Source of the DNA: Mycolicibacter longobardus
GTDB lineage: Bacteria > Actinomycetota > Actinomycetes > Mycobacteriales > Mycobacteriaceae
DNA: 64,000 nucleotides
Direction: 5' to 3'
Assembly: GCF_002102265.1 (NCBI RefSeq)
Contig: NZ_LQPG01000028.1
Coordinates: 1-64,000, forward strand
Both the position numbers and the translations under genes were made by a program. Of the stretch, positions 43,441-51,242 are shown piece by piece (within the stretch, counting starts at the first letter, position 1; each line of letters opens with the position of its first letter). Under the pieces are notes generated by a model. That model did not search any database, had not been told where the DNA came from, and saw only the letters and a list, made by a program, of their open reading frames with translations.

Positions 43441-43449
43441 GCGGCGCGG
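43414..43449. terminator. GC-rich hairpin between convergent msrA and cyp138
   Basis: Nine-base inverted repeat (CCGCGCCGC / GCGGCGCGG) with an 18-base loop across the msrA stop. No T-tract, and GC-rich arms of this length occur by chance in this DNA, so confidence is low. Confidence 0.3.
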
Positions 43450-44790
43450 TCAGCCGCGCGGGCGCACCGTGATCCGCCCGCCGCGTTTCGGGGTGAAGGC
43501 CACCCCCCGGGAGTGGAACTTCTCCCCCGGCGCGGTGGTCGGTTCGATGGTCAAGTGCCGCAACACGGTTCGCAGCACCACGTCCATCTCCAGGTTGGCG
43601 AACGCCGAGCCCGGGCAGCGCCGGCTGCCGCCGCCGTAGGGCAGCCACTCGAACGCCGACGGGTTGCCATCGAGATAACGCCTGGGGTCGAAGCGCTCCG
43701 GGTCTTCGAACACCGCGGGGTTCTGGTGGATCTGGTTGAGCGCGACGATCACCCCGAAGCCGCGGGGAATGACCCACTCGCCGACCTGGACACTGGGCGC
43801 GTAGACGTGCCTGCCGGCGAAGTCGATGACGGTGCGCACCCGCTGGACTTCCCGGATGGTGGCGCGGCGCAGTGTGTTCTCATCGGTGTCGGCCTCGGCC
43901 ACCAGCTCGTCGAGCAGTTCCGGGTGCCGGCTCAACCGCTCGAACACCCAGGCCATGGTCGACGCCGTGGTCTCATGTCCGGCCGCCAGCAGGGTCAGCA
44001 GCTCATCGCCGATCTCCTGGCGGGTCATCGCCGTGCCGTCGTCGTAGGTGCTGCTCAACAGCAGGGTCAGCACGTCGGTGCGGTTCTCGAAGTTCGGGTC
44101 GGCGCGCACGTCGGCGATCAGCTTGTCCAGCACGGCTTCGTACTCGTCGCGCCAGGCGGCCAACCGGCCCCACGGGCTGAATCGCCCGCAGGTGCGATCC
44201 GGCATCGGCAGCGCCGCCATCCGCGAGCCCAGCGTCACCCACTTGGGCAGCAGGACCCGCAGCTTGTCCAACTCCGCGCCTTCGGCACCGAAGATGGCCC
44301 GCAGGATCACGTTCAGGGTGATCCGGTTCATCGGCAGCAGCGTTTCGAAGGGCTTCCCGATGGGCCATCCGGCGATCTCGCTCAGGGTTTCCTCGACGAT
44401 GATCTGCTCGTAGGCCCGGATGCTCTTGCCGTGGAACGGCGGGCTCAACAGGTTGCGACGGTGCCGGTGCTCGGCACCGTCGAGGGCGAACACCGAACCG
44501 GGACCGAGGATGCGGGACAGGTTGGGCTGGATGTTGCCGAGGTCCTCGGGGTTGGCGAGGAACACCTGCTTGGCCAAATCCGGCTCGGTGACAAAGACCG
44601 TCGACCCGAAGATCGGGCTGGTGACCGTGAAGGCGCCGCCGTATCGGCGGGTCAGTCGCTGCGCCATCTGGCGCCTGGCCAGGATGAAGATCAGTGTCGA
44701 GAGCGCCTTGGGTATCCGCGGCCCCGGGGGGAGGTTGATCGCGGGAGCGTCGGTGGTGTCCGTGCTGTTGCCGACAATGGTTTCGGTCAT
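43450..44790 (-). CDS. cyp138: Cytochrome P450 CYP138-like
   Basis: P450, 446 residues. I-helix LLAAGHETTASTMAW, ExxR in LRRATIREVQRV, PERF block EDPERFDPRRYLDG and heme loop EWLPYGGGSRRCPGSAFANLEM. The layout resembles mycobacterial class P450s related to CYP4-type sequences. Gene order msrA-cyp138-TetR is that of Rv0137c-Rv0136-Rv0135c, the basis for the name. It is divergent from the TetR gene across two GGTAC-N6-GTACC palindromes, so probably repressed by it. Natural substrate unknown to me. Confidence 0.9.
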   Translation of the reverse strand: MTETIVGNSTDTTDAPAINLPPGPRIPKALSTLIFILARRQMAQRLTRRYGGAFTVTSPIFGSTVFVTEPDLAKQVFLANPEDLGNIQPNLSRILGPGSVFALDGAEHRHRRNLLSPPFHGKSIRAYEQIIVEETLSEIAGWPIGKPFETLLPMNRITLNVILRAIFGAEGAELDKLRVLLPKWVTLGSRMAALPMPDRTCGRFSPWGRLAAWRDEYEAVLDKLIADVRADPNFENRTDVLTLLLSSTYDDGTAMTRQEIGDELLTLLAAGHETTASTMAWVFERLSRHPELLDELVAEADTDENTLRRATIREVQRVRTVIDFAGRHVYAPSVQVGEWVIPRGFGVIVALNQIHQNPAVFEDPERFDPRRYLDGNPSAFEWLPYGGGSRRCPGSAFANLEMDVVLRTVLRHLTIEPTTAPGEKFHSRGVAFTPKRGGRITVRPRG

Positions 44791-44813
44791 GGGCGCCTCC
44801 CGACGCGAGTTAC

Positions 44814-44829
44814 GGTACCGCCGAGTACC
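44814..44829. promoter_or_regulatory. Operator 1 between cyp138 and TetR (GGTACCGCCGAGTACC)
   Basis: GGTAC-N6-GTACC dyad, 24 bases upstream of the cyp138 ATG at 44790. The same geometry recurs 33 bases away (44847-44862), three helical turns, as for paired TetR dimers. Confidence 0.7.
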
Positions 44830-44846
44830 AGATGCTTGTGGGATAC

Positions 44847-44862
44847 GGTACTCTTAAGTACC
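44847..44862. promoter_or_regulatory. Operator 2 between cyp138 and TetR (GGTACTCTTAAGTACC)
   Basis: GGTAC-N6-GTACC dyad 36 bases upstream of the TetR ATG; arms extend to GGTACT/AGTACC with a CTTA centre. Likely binding site of the Rv0135c-like regulator for autorepression and control of cyp138. Confidence 0.7.
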
Positions 44863-44898
44863 AAGGACGGCAAGAGCTCTCGGCGGGAGGGTGTGGCG

Positions 44899-45507
44899 AT
44901 GACGGTGCTGGCGGCCGACGGCGAGGCGACGCGCGCCGCCGACCCGTTTCGGCAGCGCCTGCTCGACGGCCTGGCCGACTCGATCGCCGAGCGCGGCTAC
45001 CGGGCCAGCACCGTCGCCGACATCGTGCGCGCCGCCCGCACCTCCAAGCGCACCTTCTACGACCACTTCGCCAGCAAGGAAGAGTGCTTCCTGGAACTGC
45101 TGCGCACCGACAACGAGGACCTGGCACGGCGGATCCGCGCCGAGGTGGACCCGCAGGCCGACTGGCAGGACCAGATCCGTCAGGCGGTGCAGGCCTACGT
45201 CGCCCAGATCCGGTCCCGGCCGGCGATCACGCTGAGCTGGATCCGCGAGCTGCCTTCGCTGGGCGAGGTGGCGCGGCCGTCCCAGCGGCGCGGCCTGGAG
45301 CTGATGTCGAACCTGCTGGTCGAGCTGAGCGGCAGCCCCGGGTTCCGTCGGGCGGACCTGCCGGCACTGACGCCGGCACTGGCGGTGATCCTGCTGGGCG
45401 GCCTGCGGGAGTTGACCGCACTGGCCGTCGAGGACGGCGCCGACATCGGCGTGATCACCGAGCCGGCCGTCGACGCGTCCATCGCACTACTGGGCCCCCG
45501 ACACTGA
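44899..45507 (+). CDS. TetR-family regulator (Rv0135c-like)
   Basis: A 202-residue TetR protein from the ATG at 44899 (GTG at 44893 also possible), with GGGAGG upstream. HTH: RQRLLDGLADSIAERGYRASTVADIVRAARTSKRTFYDHFASKEECF. Size, strand and neighbour (cyp138) match Rv0135c. Two GGTAC-N6-GTACC palindromes in the divergent promoter region are its probable operators. The stop lies inside a long inverted repeat. Confidence 0.9.
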   Translation: MTVLAADGEATRAADPFRQRLLDGLADSIAERGYRASTVADIVRAARTSKRTFYDHFASKEECFLELLRTDNEDLARRIRAEVDPQADWQDQIRQAVQAYVAQIRSRPAITLSWIRELPSLGEVARPSQRRGLELMSNLLVELSGSPGFRRADLPALTPALAVILLGGLRELTALAVEDGADIGVITEPAVDASIALLGPRH

Positions 45508-45526
45508 TCGAGGGCCCAGTAGTGCG
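45483..45526. terminator. 15-base perfect inverted repeat between convergent genes
   Basis: Arms CGCACTACTGGGCCC and GGGCCCAGTAGTGCG, 14-base loop, overlapping the 3' end of the TetR gene and ten bases from the desaturase stop. Strong stem but no T-tract; probably a bidirectional terminator. Confidence 0.65.
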
Positions 45527-45535
45527 TCGGCGTCC

Positions 45536-46645
45536 CTAGTTCCAGGGCAGCGCCAGTTTGCAGATCTTGCGGACCACGGTGCCGAACTGCTTGAGCAGCG
45601 GGCCGGTGTTGTACGGGACGCCGTAGCGCTCGCAGATCTCCCGCACCTGCGGTGCGATCTCGGCGTAGCGGTGTGCCGGCAGGTCGGGGAACAGGTGGTG
45701 TTCCACCTGGAACGACAGGTTCCCGGAGAAGATGTGGAACCACTTGCCGCCGGTCAGGTTCGCCGAGCCGAGGATCTGGCGGTAGTACCACATGCCGCGC
45801 GACTCGTTCTCGGTCTCCTCGACGGTGAACTCCTGTGTGCCGTCGGGGAAGTGCCCGCAGAAGATGATGGTGTAGGACCAGATGTTGCGCATCAGGTTGG
45901 CGGTCAGGTTCCCGGCGAACACCAGCGGCGCGAACGGGCCGGCCAGCAGCGGGAAGGCGACGTAGTCCTTGAGGGTCTGGCGACGCACCTTCTGCCAGGT
46001 CTCGAGCAGCATCTCCTTCTTGTCGGCGAAGCCGATTTCGCCGGCCCGGATGCGCTCGGTCTCCAGCTCGTGCACCGCAACGCCGTACTGGAACAGCACC
46101 ATCAGCAGGAAGGCGTAGAGCGGGTTGCCCAAGAAGTACGGCTCCCAGGGCTGCTTCTCGCTCATCCGCAGGATGCCGTAGCCCACATCGCGGTCCATTC
46201 CGACGATGTTGGTGTAGGTGTGGTGCATGTAGTTGTGCGAGTGCCGCCACTGGTCACCGGGGCAGGCGTTGTCCCACTCGAAGTGCTTGCCGTACAACGC
46301 CGGTTCGCCCATCCAGTCGTACTGACCGTGCATGACGTTGTGGCCGATCTCCATGTTGTCGAGGATCTTCGACAAGCCCAGCATCACCGTGCCGGCCAGC
46401 CAGGCCGGCGGAATGATGCCGAAGAACAGCAGGGCGCGCCCGCCGACCTCCAAGGTGCGCTGCGCCTTGATGATCCGGTGGATGTAGTCGGCGTCGCGCT
46501 CCCCGAGGTCGTCGAGGACCCGCTGCCGCAGGGCATCGAGTTCGGCGCCGAAGGCGTCGAGCTGCAGGGGCAGGTCGGTGCGTTCGAGGACCTGCGGCTC
46601 TTCGATGGCCTGCGGGCGCTCGGGCGCAAAAGCTGGTGCGGACAT
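45536..46645 (-). CDS. Membrane fatty-acyl desaturase (DesA3-like)
   Basis: Integral-membrane diiron acyl-CoA desaturase, 369 residues, introducing a cis double bond (Delta-9 in M. tuberculosis DesA3, Rv3229c). Three His boxes: MEIGHNVMHGQYD, WRHSHNYMHHTYTN and LSFQVEHHLFPDLPAH. Hydrophobic helices include ALLFFGIIPPAWLAGTVMLG and PLYAFLLMVLFQYGVAV. Located 17 bases downstream of the ferredoxin-reductase gene, the same pairing as Rv3230c-Rv3229c. In M. tuberculosis that pair lies elsewhere in the chromosome, so this is either a paralogue or a relocated copy. Confidence 0.9.
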   Translation of the reverse strand: MSAPAFAPERPQAIEEPQVLERTDLPLQLDAFGAELDALRQRVLDDLGERDADYIHRIIKAQRTLEVGGRALLFFGIIPPAWLAGTVMLGLSKILDNMEIGHNVMHGQYDWMGEPALYGKHFEWDNACPGDQWRHSHNYMHHTYTNIVGMDRDVGYGILRMSEKQPWEPYFLGNPLYAFLLMVLFQYGVAVHELETERIRAGEIGFADKKEMLLETWQKVRRQTLKDYVAFPLLAGPFAPLVFAGNLTANLMRNIWSYTIIFCGHFPDGTQEFTVEETENESRGMWYYRQILGSANLTGGKWFHIFSGNLSFQVEHHLFPDLPAHRYAEIAPQVREICERYGVPYNTGPLLKQFGTVVRKICKLALPWN

Positions 46646-46662
46646 GGTTGGCTCCTTTGGGT

Positions 46663-47718
46663 TTACAGGTCGATTTCGACGTCGCCGACGGGCACGGAGA
46701 CGCAGATCTGGATGTCTTCGCTATCGGCGGTGGAGATCGCGCCGGTGATCAGGTTTCGCACCGCGCCACCGGTTTTGCGGCAGGTGCAGCTGTGGCAGAT
46801 GCCCATCCGGCATCCGCTGACCGGTTGCAGGCCGGCCGCTTCGGCCTGCTCCAGCAGGGTCCGGCCGTCGTCGACCACCGAGATGGTGCTGCCGAGGAAG
46901 CTGACCTGCCCACCGGACGGGTCGGCCGGAACGGTGAAGACCGGCGGGACGAAGCTCTCCGAGATCGCCTCGGGGCACTGCTCTCGTACCGCGGCCACTA
47001 GGGCCGGCGGGCCACACACGTATACCGCGTCCGGATCCGGCATCGCCGCCTGAAGATGCTCGGCGTCGAAATAGCCCTGCAGGTCACCGTGTTCCGGGGT
47101 GCGGGTGTAGCCGTGCAGCACCCGCACGGTCGGCATGGCGGCGAGCTCGTCGTGGTAGCAGGCCTCGTCGCGGCTGCGCGCGTAGTGCACGAAGGCGACC
47201 TCGCCGTCGTAGCCGTCCGCGATCAGGGTGCGCAGCATCGACATCACCGGGGTGATCCCGCTTCCGCCGGAGACCAGCAGGATGCGCCGGGGCAAGGTGT
47301 CAGGCAACACGAAGTCGCCACCGACGTTCTCCAGGCCGACGATCATGCCCGGCCGGGCGTTGCGGTACAGGTGCTCGGAGACCAGGCCGCCCTCGTGGCG
47401 GCCGATGGTGAGCTCGATGAGCCGCTGCCCTTCGGCGTTGGCCGGCGAGTAGCACCGGGTGCGCCGGCGCCCGTCGATGTCGACGGACAGGTTGATGTGC
47501 TGGCCGGCCCGGAAGCCGCCGAACGCGTCGTTGGGCTCCAGCAGCAGGGTCACGCTGCGCGGGGTGGACCGCCGGACGGCGATCACCTTCGCGCGGGCGT
47601 CGCCCTGGGTCCAGGTGGGCGACACCAGCTCGGTGTAGCGGTCGACCCCGTGGGGGCCGGTGAGCAGGTCGACCAGGCCGGAGCCCAGTACCCGCCGCGT
47701 CAAAGTTTGAGTGAACAT
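46663..47718 (-). CDS. Desaturase electron-transfer oxidoreductase (Rv3230c-like)
   Basis: A 351-residue flavin/iron-sulfur reductase passing electrons from NAD(P)H to the desaturase. FAD site GQHINLSVDIDGRRRTRCYSPANAEG (RCYS), NAD(P) site ILLVSGGSGITPVMSMLRTL, and a C-terminal plant-type [2Fe-2S] cluster SGCRMGICHSCTCRKTGG. The ATG at 47718 lies within the first of several GTGAACA-type palindromes, so the regulator can block both transcription and translation start. Cotranscribed with the desaturase. Confidence 0.9.
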   Translation of the reverse strand: MFTQTLTRRVLGSGLVDLLTGPHGVDRYTELVSPTWTQGDARAKVIAVRRSTPRSVTLLLEPNDAFGGFRAGQHINLSVDIDGRRRTRCYSPANAEGQRLIELTIGRHEGGLVSEHLYRNARPGMIVGLENVGGDFVLPDTLPRRILLVSGGSGITPVMSMLRTLIADGYDGEVAFVHYARSRDEACYHDELAAMPTVRVLHGYTRTPEHGDLQGYFDAEHLQAAMPDPDAVYVCGPPALVAAVREQCPEAISESFVPPVFTVPADPSGGQVSFLGSTISVVDDGRTLLEQAEAAGLQPVSGCRMGICHSCTCRKTGGAVRNLITGAISTADSEDIQICVSVPVGDVEIDL

Positions 47719-47726
47719 ATGTACAC
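47711..47726. promoter_or_regulatory. Operator 1 of the desaturase operon (GTGAACA-TA-TGTACAC)
   Basis: Seven-base arms, two-base centre, one mismatch. It overlaps the start codon of the reductase gene. Same geometry as the perfect copy 17 bases away. Confidence 0.6.
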
Positions 47727-47727
47727 A

Positions 47728-47743
47728 GTGAACACTTGTTCAC
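47728..47743. promoter_or_regulatory. Operator 2 of the desaturase operon (GTGAACA-CT-TGTTCAC)
   Basis: Perfect seven-base arms with a two-base centre, ten bases upstream of the reductase ATG. A related dyad TTCAC-N4-GTGAA (47779-47792) covers the GTG of the divergent TetR gene at 47788. Together they suggest cooperative autorepression by that TetR protein. Confidence 0.7.
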
Positions 47744-47787
47744 GCCTCGTCAAGGGGTGTTTGCTCTTTGTGTTACGCTTCACAACA

Positions 47788-48504
47788 GTGAACAGTCGTA
47801 CGCCGAACTCACGCTCCGGGCGCCCGCGACCACCGCGACCACCCCGCCCCGAGCGCCCGCCACGCCCAGCCCGGCCCGAACGGCCGGAGCGGGTTTCGCG
47901 CGAGGAGCGCAAGGAAGCCACCCGTCGCGCCATCATCAACGCTGCGCTGACCCTGCTGGAGGAACGCAGCTTCAGCGCGCTGAGCCTGCGCGAGGTGACC
48001 CGCGCGGCCAATATCGTTCCGGCCGCCTTCTACCGGCATTTCGAATCGATGGACGCCCTGGGCCTGGTGCTCATCGACGAGTCGTTCCGGGCGCTGCGGG
48101 AGATGCTGCGCGACGCCCGGACCGGAGGCGTGGACCCCAGCCGGGTCATCGAGTCCTCGGTGGAGGTCCTGGTCGACAGCGTGGCCTCCCGCCGCGAATA
48201 CTGGCGGTTCATCAACCGGGAGCGTTTCAGCGGGATGACGGTGCTGCGCTACGCGATTCGCACCGAGATCCGGCTGATCACCTCCGAGCTCGCCACCGAC
48301 CTGGCGCGCTTCCCCGGGTTCAACGGTTGGAGCGCCGAGGATCTCAACGTCCTGGCGGGGTTGTTCGTCAACGCGATGATCGTCACCGCGGAGGCCATCG
48401 AGGATTCCCCGGATGCCGAGACCCTGGCCGAGATCAAACATGTTGCCGTCAAACAACTCCGGATGATCGCGGTGGCGGCCGGCGGCTGGCGCAGCAAGCC
48501 CTGA
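47788..48504 (+). CDS. TetR-family regulator of the desaturase operon
   Basis: A 238-residue TetR protein from a GTG at 47788. The first 35 or so residues are low-complexity Pro/Arg sequence (PRPPRPPRPERPPRPARPER), an unusual basic extension that may aid DNA contact. HTH: RRAIINAALTLLEERSFSALSLREVTRAANIVPAAFYRHFESMDAL. The C-terminal domain is all-helical. It is divergent from the reductase/desaturase operon across GTGAACA-type palindromes. In M. tuberculosis and relatives desaturase genes are controlled by acyl-CoA-responsive TetR proteins; that ligand class is inference here. Confidence 0.88.
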   Translation: MNSRTPNSRSGRPRPPRPPRPERPPRPARPERPERVSREERKEATRRAIINAALTLLEERSFSALSLREVTRAANIVPAAFYRHFESMDALGLVLIDESFRALREMLRDARTGGVDPSRVIESSVEVLVDSVASRREYWRFINRERFSGMTVLRYAIRTEIRLITSELATDLARFPGFNGWSAEDLNVLAGLFVNAMIVTAEAIEDSPDAETLAEIKHVAVKQLRMIAVAAGGWRSKP

Positions 48505-48507
48505 GCG

Positions 48508-49557
48508 GTGAGCCCCGCAGCGCGGAACGTTCCCGGGAAGCTGGCCGATGTCACCGGCCCGGGCCTCACCGAGAAGTGGGGCGTGACGTGTGCGGACCTG
48601 GGCGCCTCGGTGCTGGCGCCCAACGGCACGCTGGTGTCGGTGTTCGGCGACACCTTCGCCGGCGAGCGGGTCGGCCGGGGCGACTGGCGTTCCCCGGTGA
48701 TTTTGATCGGCACCGGCGACGCCGCGCACCGGGTGCGCTACCAACGCGCCGGTGGCACCGACGCCGGCTACGCCCGGCAGCTGTGGCACTACCGGCACCG
48801 CGAACCGGCCTCCCGGCTGGACCGCACCGCCATCAGCACCGTGATTCCCTCCGACCTGCTGCGGGTGGACCAGATGCTCTACCTGCACGCGATCGTCAAC
48901 CGCGGCTTCGGCAACGTGGCCTGGACCGAGATCTGGCAGTCCGCCGACAGCGGACTGTCCTGGCACAACATGGGCGCGCGGATCCCCGCCCGGCTGCACC
49001 GGGGCCACGCCCAATGCTGGTCCTGGGACTACAACCCCGACGACGGGTGGGTGTATGTGGTCTCCACCGGGTTCCAGCGCGACAAGGGCATCATCCTGCG
49101 GCGGGTGCGCCCCGCCGACATCGCAGATCCCGGCAAGTACTCCGGCTGGGGGTATCGCGGCGGACGCCGGGCCTGGGGCCGCACCCCGGTGCCGATCACC
49201 CCGCCCGGTGAGACCTGGGGGGAACTGTCGCTGCGGCGCCTGGGCGAAAGAACCTGGGTGCTGGGCGGGTTCGTATCCTCGCGCTATGCCCTGGGCTATC
49301 GGGTGCTGGACTCCCCCACCACCGAATTGGCGTCGGCACCACTGCAATTGCCGCTGCTCGGCACCGGCTGGGACGACGAGGACCACACGAGCGGCCGGGT
49401 GGCTCAGCTCTACGGCGGCTATGTGCTGCCGGGTTCGCGGGTGGACCGCACCGGTGGAGTGGGGCTGATGGTGTCACAGTGGAACACTGCGCACGGCTGG
49501 CCGTATCGGGTGATGCAGTTCCGTGCGACGTTGGTCAGCGGCGAGACGATTCTCTAG
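48508..49557 (+). CDS. DUF4185-domain protein, possible endo-D-arabinanase
   Basis: A 349-residue beta-propeller-like protein of the DUF4185 family: KWGVTCADLGASVLAPNGTLVSVFGDTFAGERVG, RDKGIILRRVRPADIADPGKY, and the YVLPGSRV / LMVSQWNT end blocks. The family has been linked to endo-acting D-arabinan hydrolases (GH183), which would cleave mycobacterial arabinogalactan or lipoarabinomannan; this is recalled literature and activity here is inference. There is no signal peptide at the GTG at 48508, three bases after the TetR stop. Unless secreted another way, a cytosolic or recycling role must be considered. Confidence 0.75.
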   Translation: MSPAARNVPGKLADVTGPGLTEKWGVTCADLGASVLAPNGTLVSVFGDTFAGERVGRGDWRSPVILIGTGDAAHRVRYQRAGGTDAGYARQLWHYRHREPASRLDRTAISTVIPSDLLRVDQMLYLHAIVNRGFGNVAWTEIWQSADSGLSWHNMGARIPARLHRGHAQCWSWDYNPDDGWVYVVSTGFQRDKGIILRRVRPADIADPGKYSGWGYRGGRRAWGRTPVPITPPGETWGELSLRRLGERTWVLGGFVSSRYALGYRVLDSPTTELASAPLQLPLLGTGWDDEDHTSGRVAQLYGGYVLPGSRVDRTGGVGLMVSQWNTAHGWPYRVMQFRATLVSGETIL

Positions 49558-49560
49558 ATT

Positions 49561-49674
49561 CCTCAGTAACTTCCAGGACAGATGAGCGAATTCGGCCAGA
49601 AACCTGTGGGTTCCCTGGGGAACTTGCTAGTATCCCCGCCATTGATCCACACAACTTCGGCGAAGGATTCGATC
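49561..49674 (+). promoter_or_regulatory. Upstream region, copy 1 of duplicated phosphodiesterase promoter
   Basis: A 114-base leader that aligns with 51134-51242. It contains the palindrome GTTCCC-TG-GGGAAC at 49610-49623, followed three bases later by a TAGTAT -10-like hexamer (49627-49632). The palindrome is identical in both copies although surrounding bases differ, so it is probably a selected operator. Confidence 0.65.
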
Positions 49675-51096
49675 GTGACAACAATCAAGCAGTATTTGTG
49701 CGGTGCGGCCGTCGCCAGCCTGGTTGCCGGAGCAGGGGCGGCGGTCGGGACGCAGGTGGGACTGTCCGCGCTGACCGCCGACTGGATGCTGACCGCCGAG
49801 CACGTGCTGCTGATCGGTGTCGACGGCGTCAACCTGTCGAAAGTCCTCGAATACGCCTATAACGAGGACAGCGGTTTCAAGACGGCGATGGACCAGGGCA
49901 TCACCGGAACCGCAAGTATCGTCAACCACACCACGCTCTCCGGACCGTCGTGGTCGACCATCCTGACCGGGGTGTGGGACGACAAGCACGGGGTGTTCAA
50001 CAACCTGTTCCGGGCTGAGCCGTACAACCTTTGGCCGTCGGTGTTCAACCTGATCGAGTACAACAAGCCGGAGATCGACACCACGATCATCAGCAACTGG
50101 GAGTACCTCAACAAACTGGCCGACGCGGGCGGCTACGCGGTCGACAACAACGTCTTCGTCCCGGCCGGGGACAGTCCGGCCGACAGCGACGAGCTGGTCA
50201 CCGCGCTCACCATCGCCCAGATCATGGGCACCTTGGACAACCCGGATGACATCTCGAGCTTCCTGTTCTCCTACCAGTCGCAGGCCGACCACGCCGGACA
50301 CGAGTTCGCCGGCGGGTCCGAGGAGTACATGCAGGCCGTCATCAATCTCGGAAACAACATCCAACAGATCCTGGCCGCGATCGCCTACGTGCAGGCCGAG
50401 ACCGGTGACGACTGGTCGATCCTCATCACCACCGACCACGGCCACACGCAGTCGGTGACCCTGCCCGGCCTGAGCATCGGCCACGGCTTCCAGTCGCCCA
50501 ACGAGACGACGTCGTTCGTCATCTTCGATCAAGCCGGCGACAACGCGACCGACGGCGGCCAGAACCTGAACTACTCGATCGCCGACATCACGCCCACCAT
50601 CTTGGCGCTGTTGGGTGTCCCATTGCGCTCAGACTTCGACGGTGTCTCGCTGACGGACGACCCGACCGTCCTGGACAGCTTCGTACAGCCCGTCGACCTC
50701 CAGCAGGCGCTCTACTCCGCGATCGCGATGTTCGGCTACCCGAATATCGGCAACGAGATCACCCTGGGCATCCGTACGCTGGTCGGCTCCGTCCCGTACT
50801 TCCTCAACACGTTTGTCAACCAGATCGACCAGTACCTGCAGGGGATCGTCGACCAGGACATCTTCCTGATCAGCGCGCTGGCCCAGGGCACCCAGTGGGT
50901 GACCAACGCCGTCGGCGGCCTGATGGTGGACTCCACCAACGCCGTGGCCCACGCGATCGCGCTCATGCTCGGCTCGGGTGTGATCGCGCCGACCGACGCC
51001 CCGCTGCCGGTGCCGGGTGGCGCCGAGTTCACCATTCCGGACCTGGGCGGCTCCGACTTGTCCCTGCTGCTCGACCTGGACGCACTGGCGGGCTGA
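49675..51096 (+). CDS. Exported alkaline-phosphatase-superfamily phosphodiesterase, copy 1
   Basis: About 473 residues from the GTG at 49675 (VTTIKQYLCGAAVASLVAGA); an in-frame ATG at 49582 lies upstream of the conserved promoter and is rejected. The N-terminus is a signal-like hydrophobic segment. Type I phosphodiesterase/nucleotide pyrophosphatase features: LLIGVDGVNLS (metal Asp), TLSGPSWSTILTGVWDDKHGV (nucleophile Ser in the PSWST turn), QSQADHAGHEF and ILITTDHGHTQSV (metal Asp/His). The C-terminal 150 residues are a helical, mycobacterial-specific extension. It is a tandem duplicate of the next gene, about 65 percent similar by eye. Substrate unknown; it likely acts outside the membrane. 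Confidence 0.85.
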   Translation: MTTIKQYLCGAAVASLVAGAGAAVGTQVGLSALTADWMLTAEHVLLIGVDGVNLSKVLEYAYNEDSGFKTAMDQGITGTASIVNHTTLSGPSWSTILTGVWDDKHGVFNNLFRAEPYNLWPSVFNLIEYNKPEIDTTIISNWEYLNKLADAGGYAVDNNVFVPAGDSPADSDELVTALTIAQIMGTLDNPDDISSFLFSYQSQADHAGHEFAGGSEEYMQAVINLGNNIQQILAAIAYVQAETGDDWSILITTDHGHTQSVTLPGLSIGHGFQSPNETTSFVIFDQAGDNATDGGQNLNYSIADITPTILALLGVPLRSDFDGVSLTDDPTVLDSFVQPVDLQQALYSAIAMFGYPNIGNEITLGIRTLVGSVPYFLNTFVNQIDQYLQGIVDQDIFLISALAQGTQWVTNAVGGLMVDSTNAVAHAIALMLGSGVIAPTDAPLPVPGGAEFTIPDLGGSDLSLLLDLDALAG

Positions 51097-51133
51097 TACA
51101 ACTCCTGACGTTACGCGGCAGCCCCCAGCTACT

Positions 51134-51242
51134 CCTCAGTAACATCCAGGCCAAATAAGCGTATTTGGCGGAAAACTGAGGGTTCCCTGGGGAACTGCTA
51201 CTATTCCCGCCAATTGGTCCGCACAACGTCGGCGAGGGAAAC
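51134..51242 (+). promoter_or_regulatory. Upstream region, copy 2 of duplicated phosphodiesterase promoter
   Basis: A 109-base leader homologous to 49561-49674, starting with the same CCTCAGTAAC. It carries the identical palindrome GTTCCC-TG-GGGAAC at 51182-51195, followed by TACTAT. Duplication therefore included the promoter, not just the coding region. Confidence 0.65.

Noticed and set aside
49582..49674. Longer N-terminus for phosphodiesterase copy 1 from ATG 49582
   Set aside because: The stretch contains the duplicated promoter and palindrome. Copy 2 has no equivalent coding extension, and the GTG at 49675 starts a signal-like peptide.
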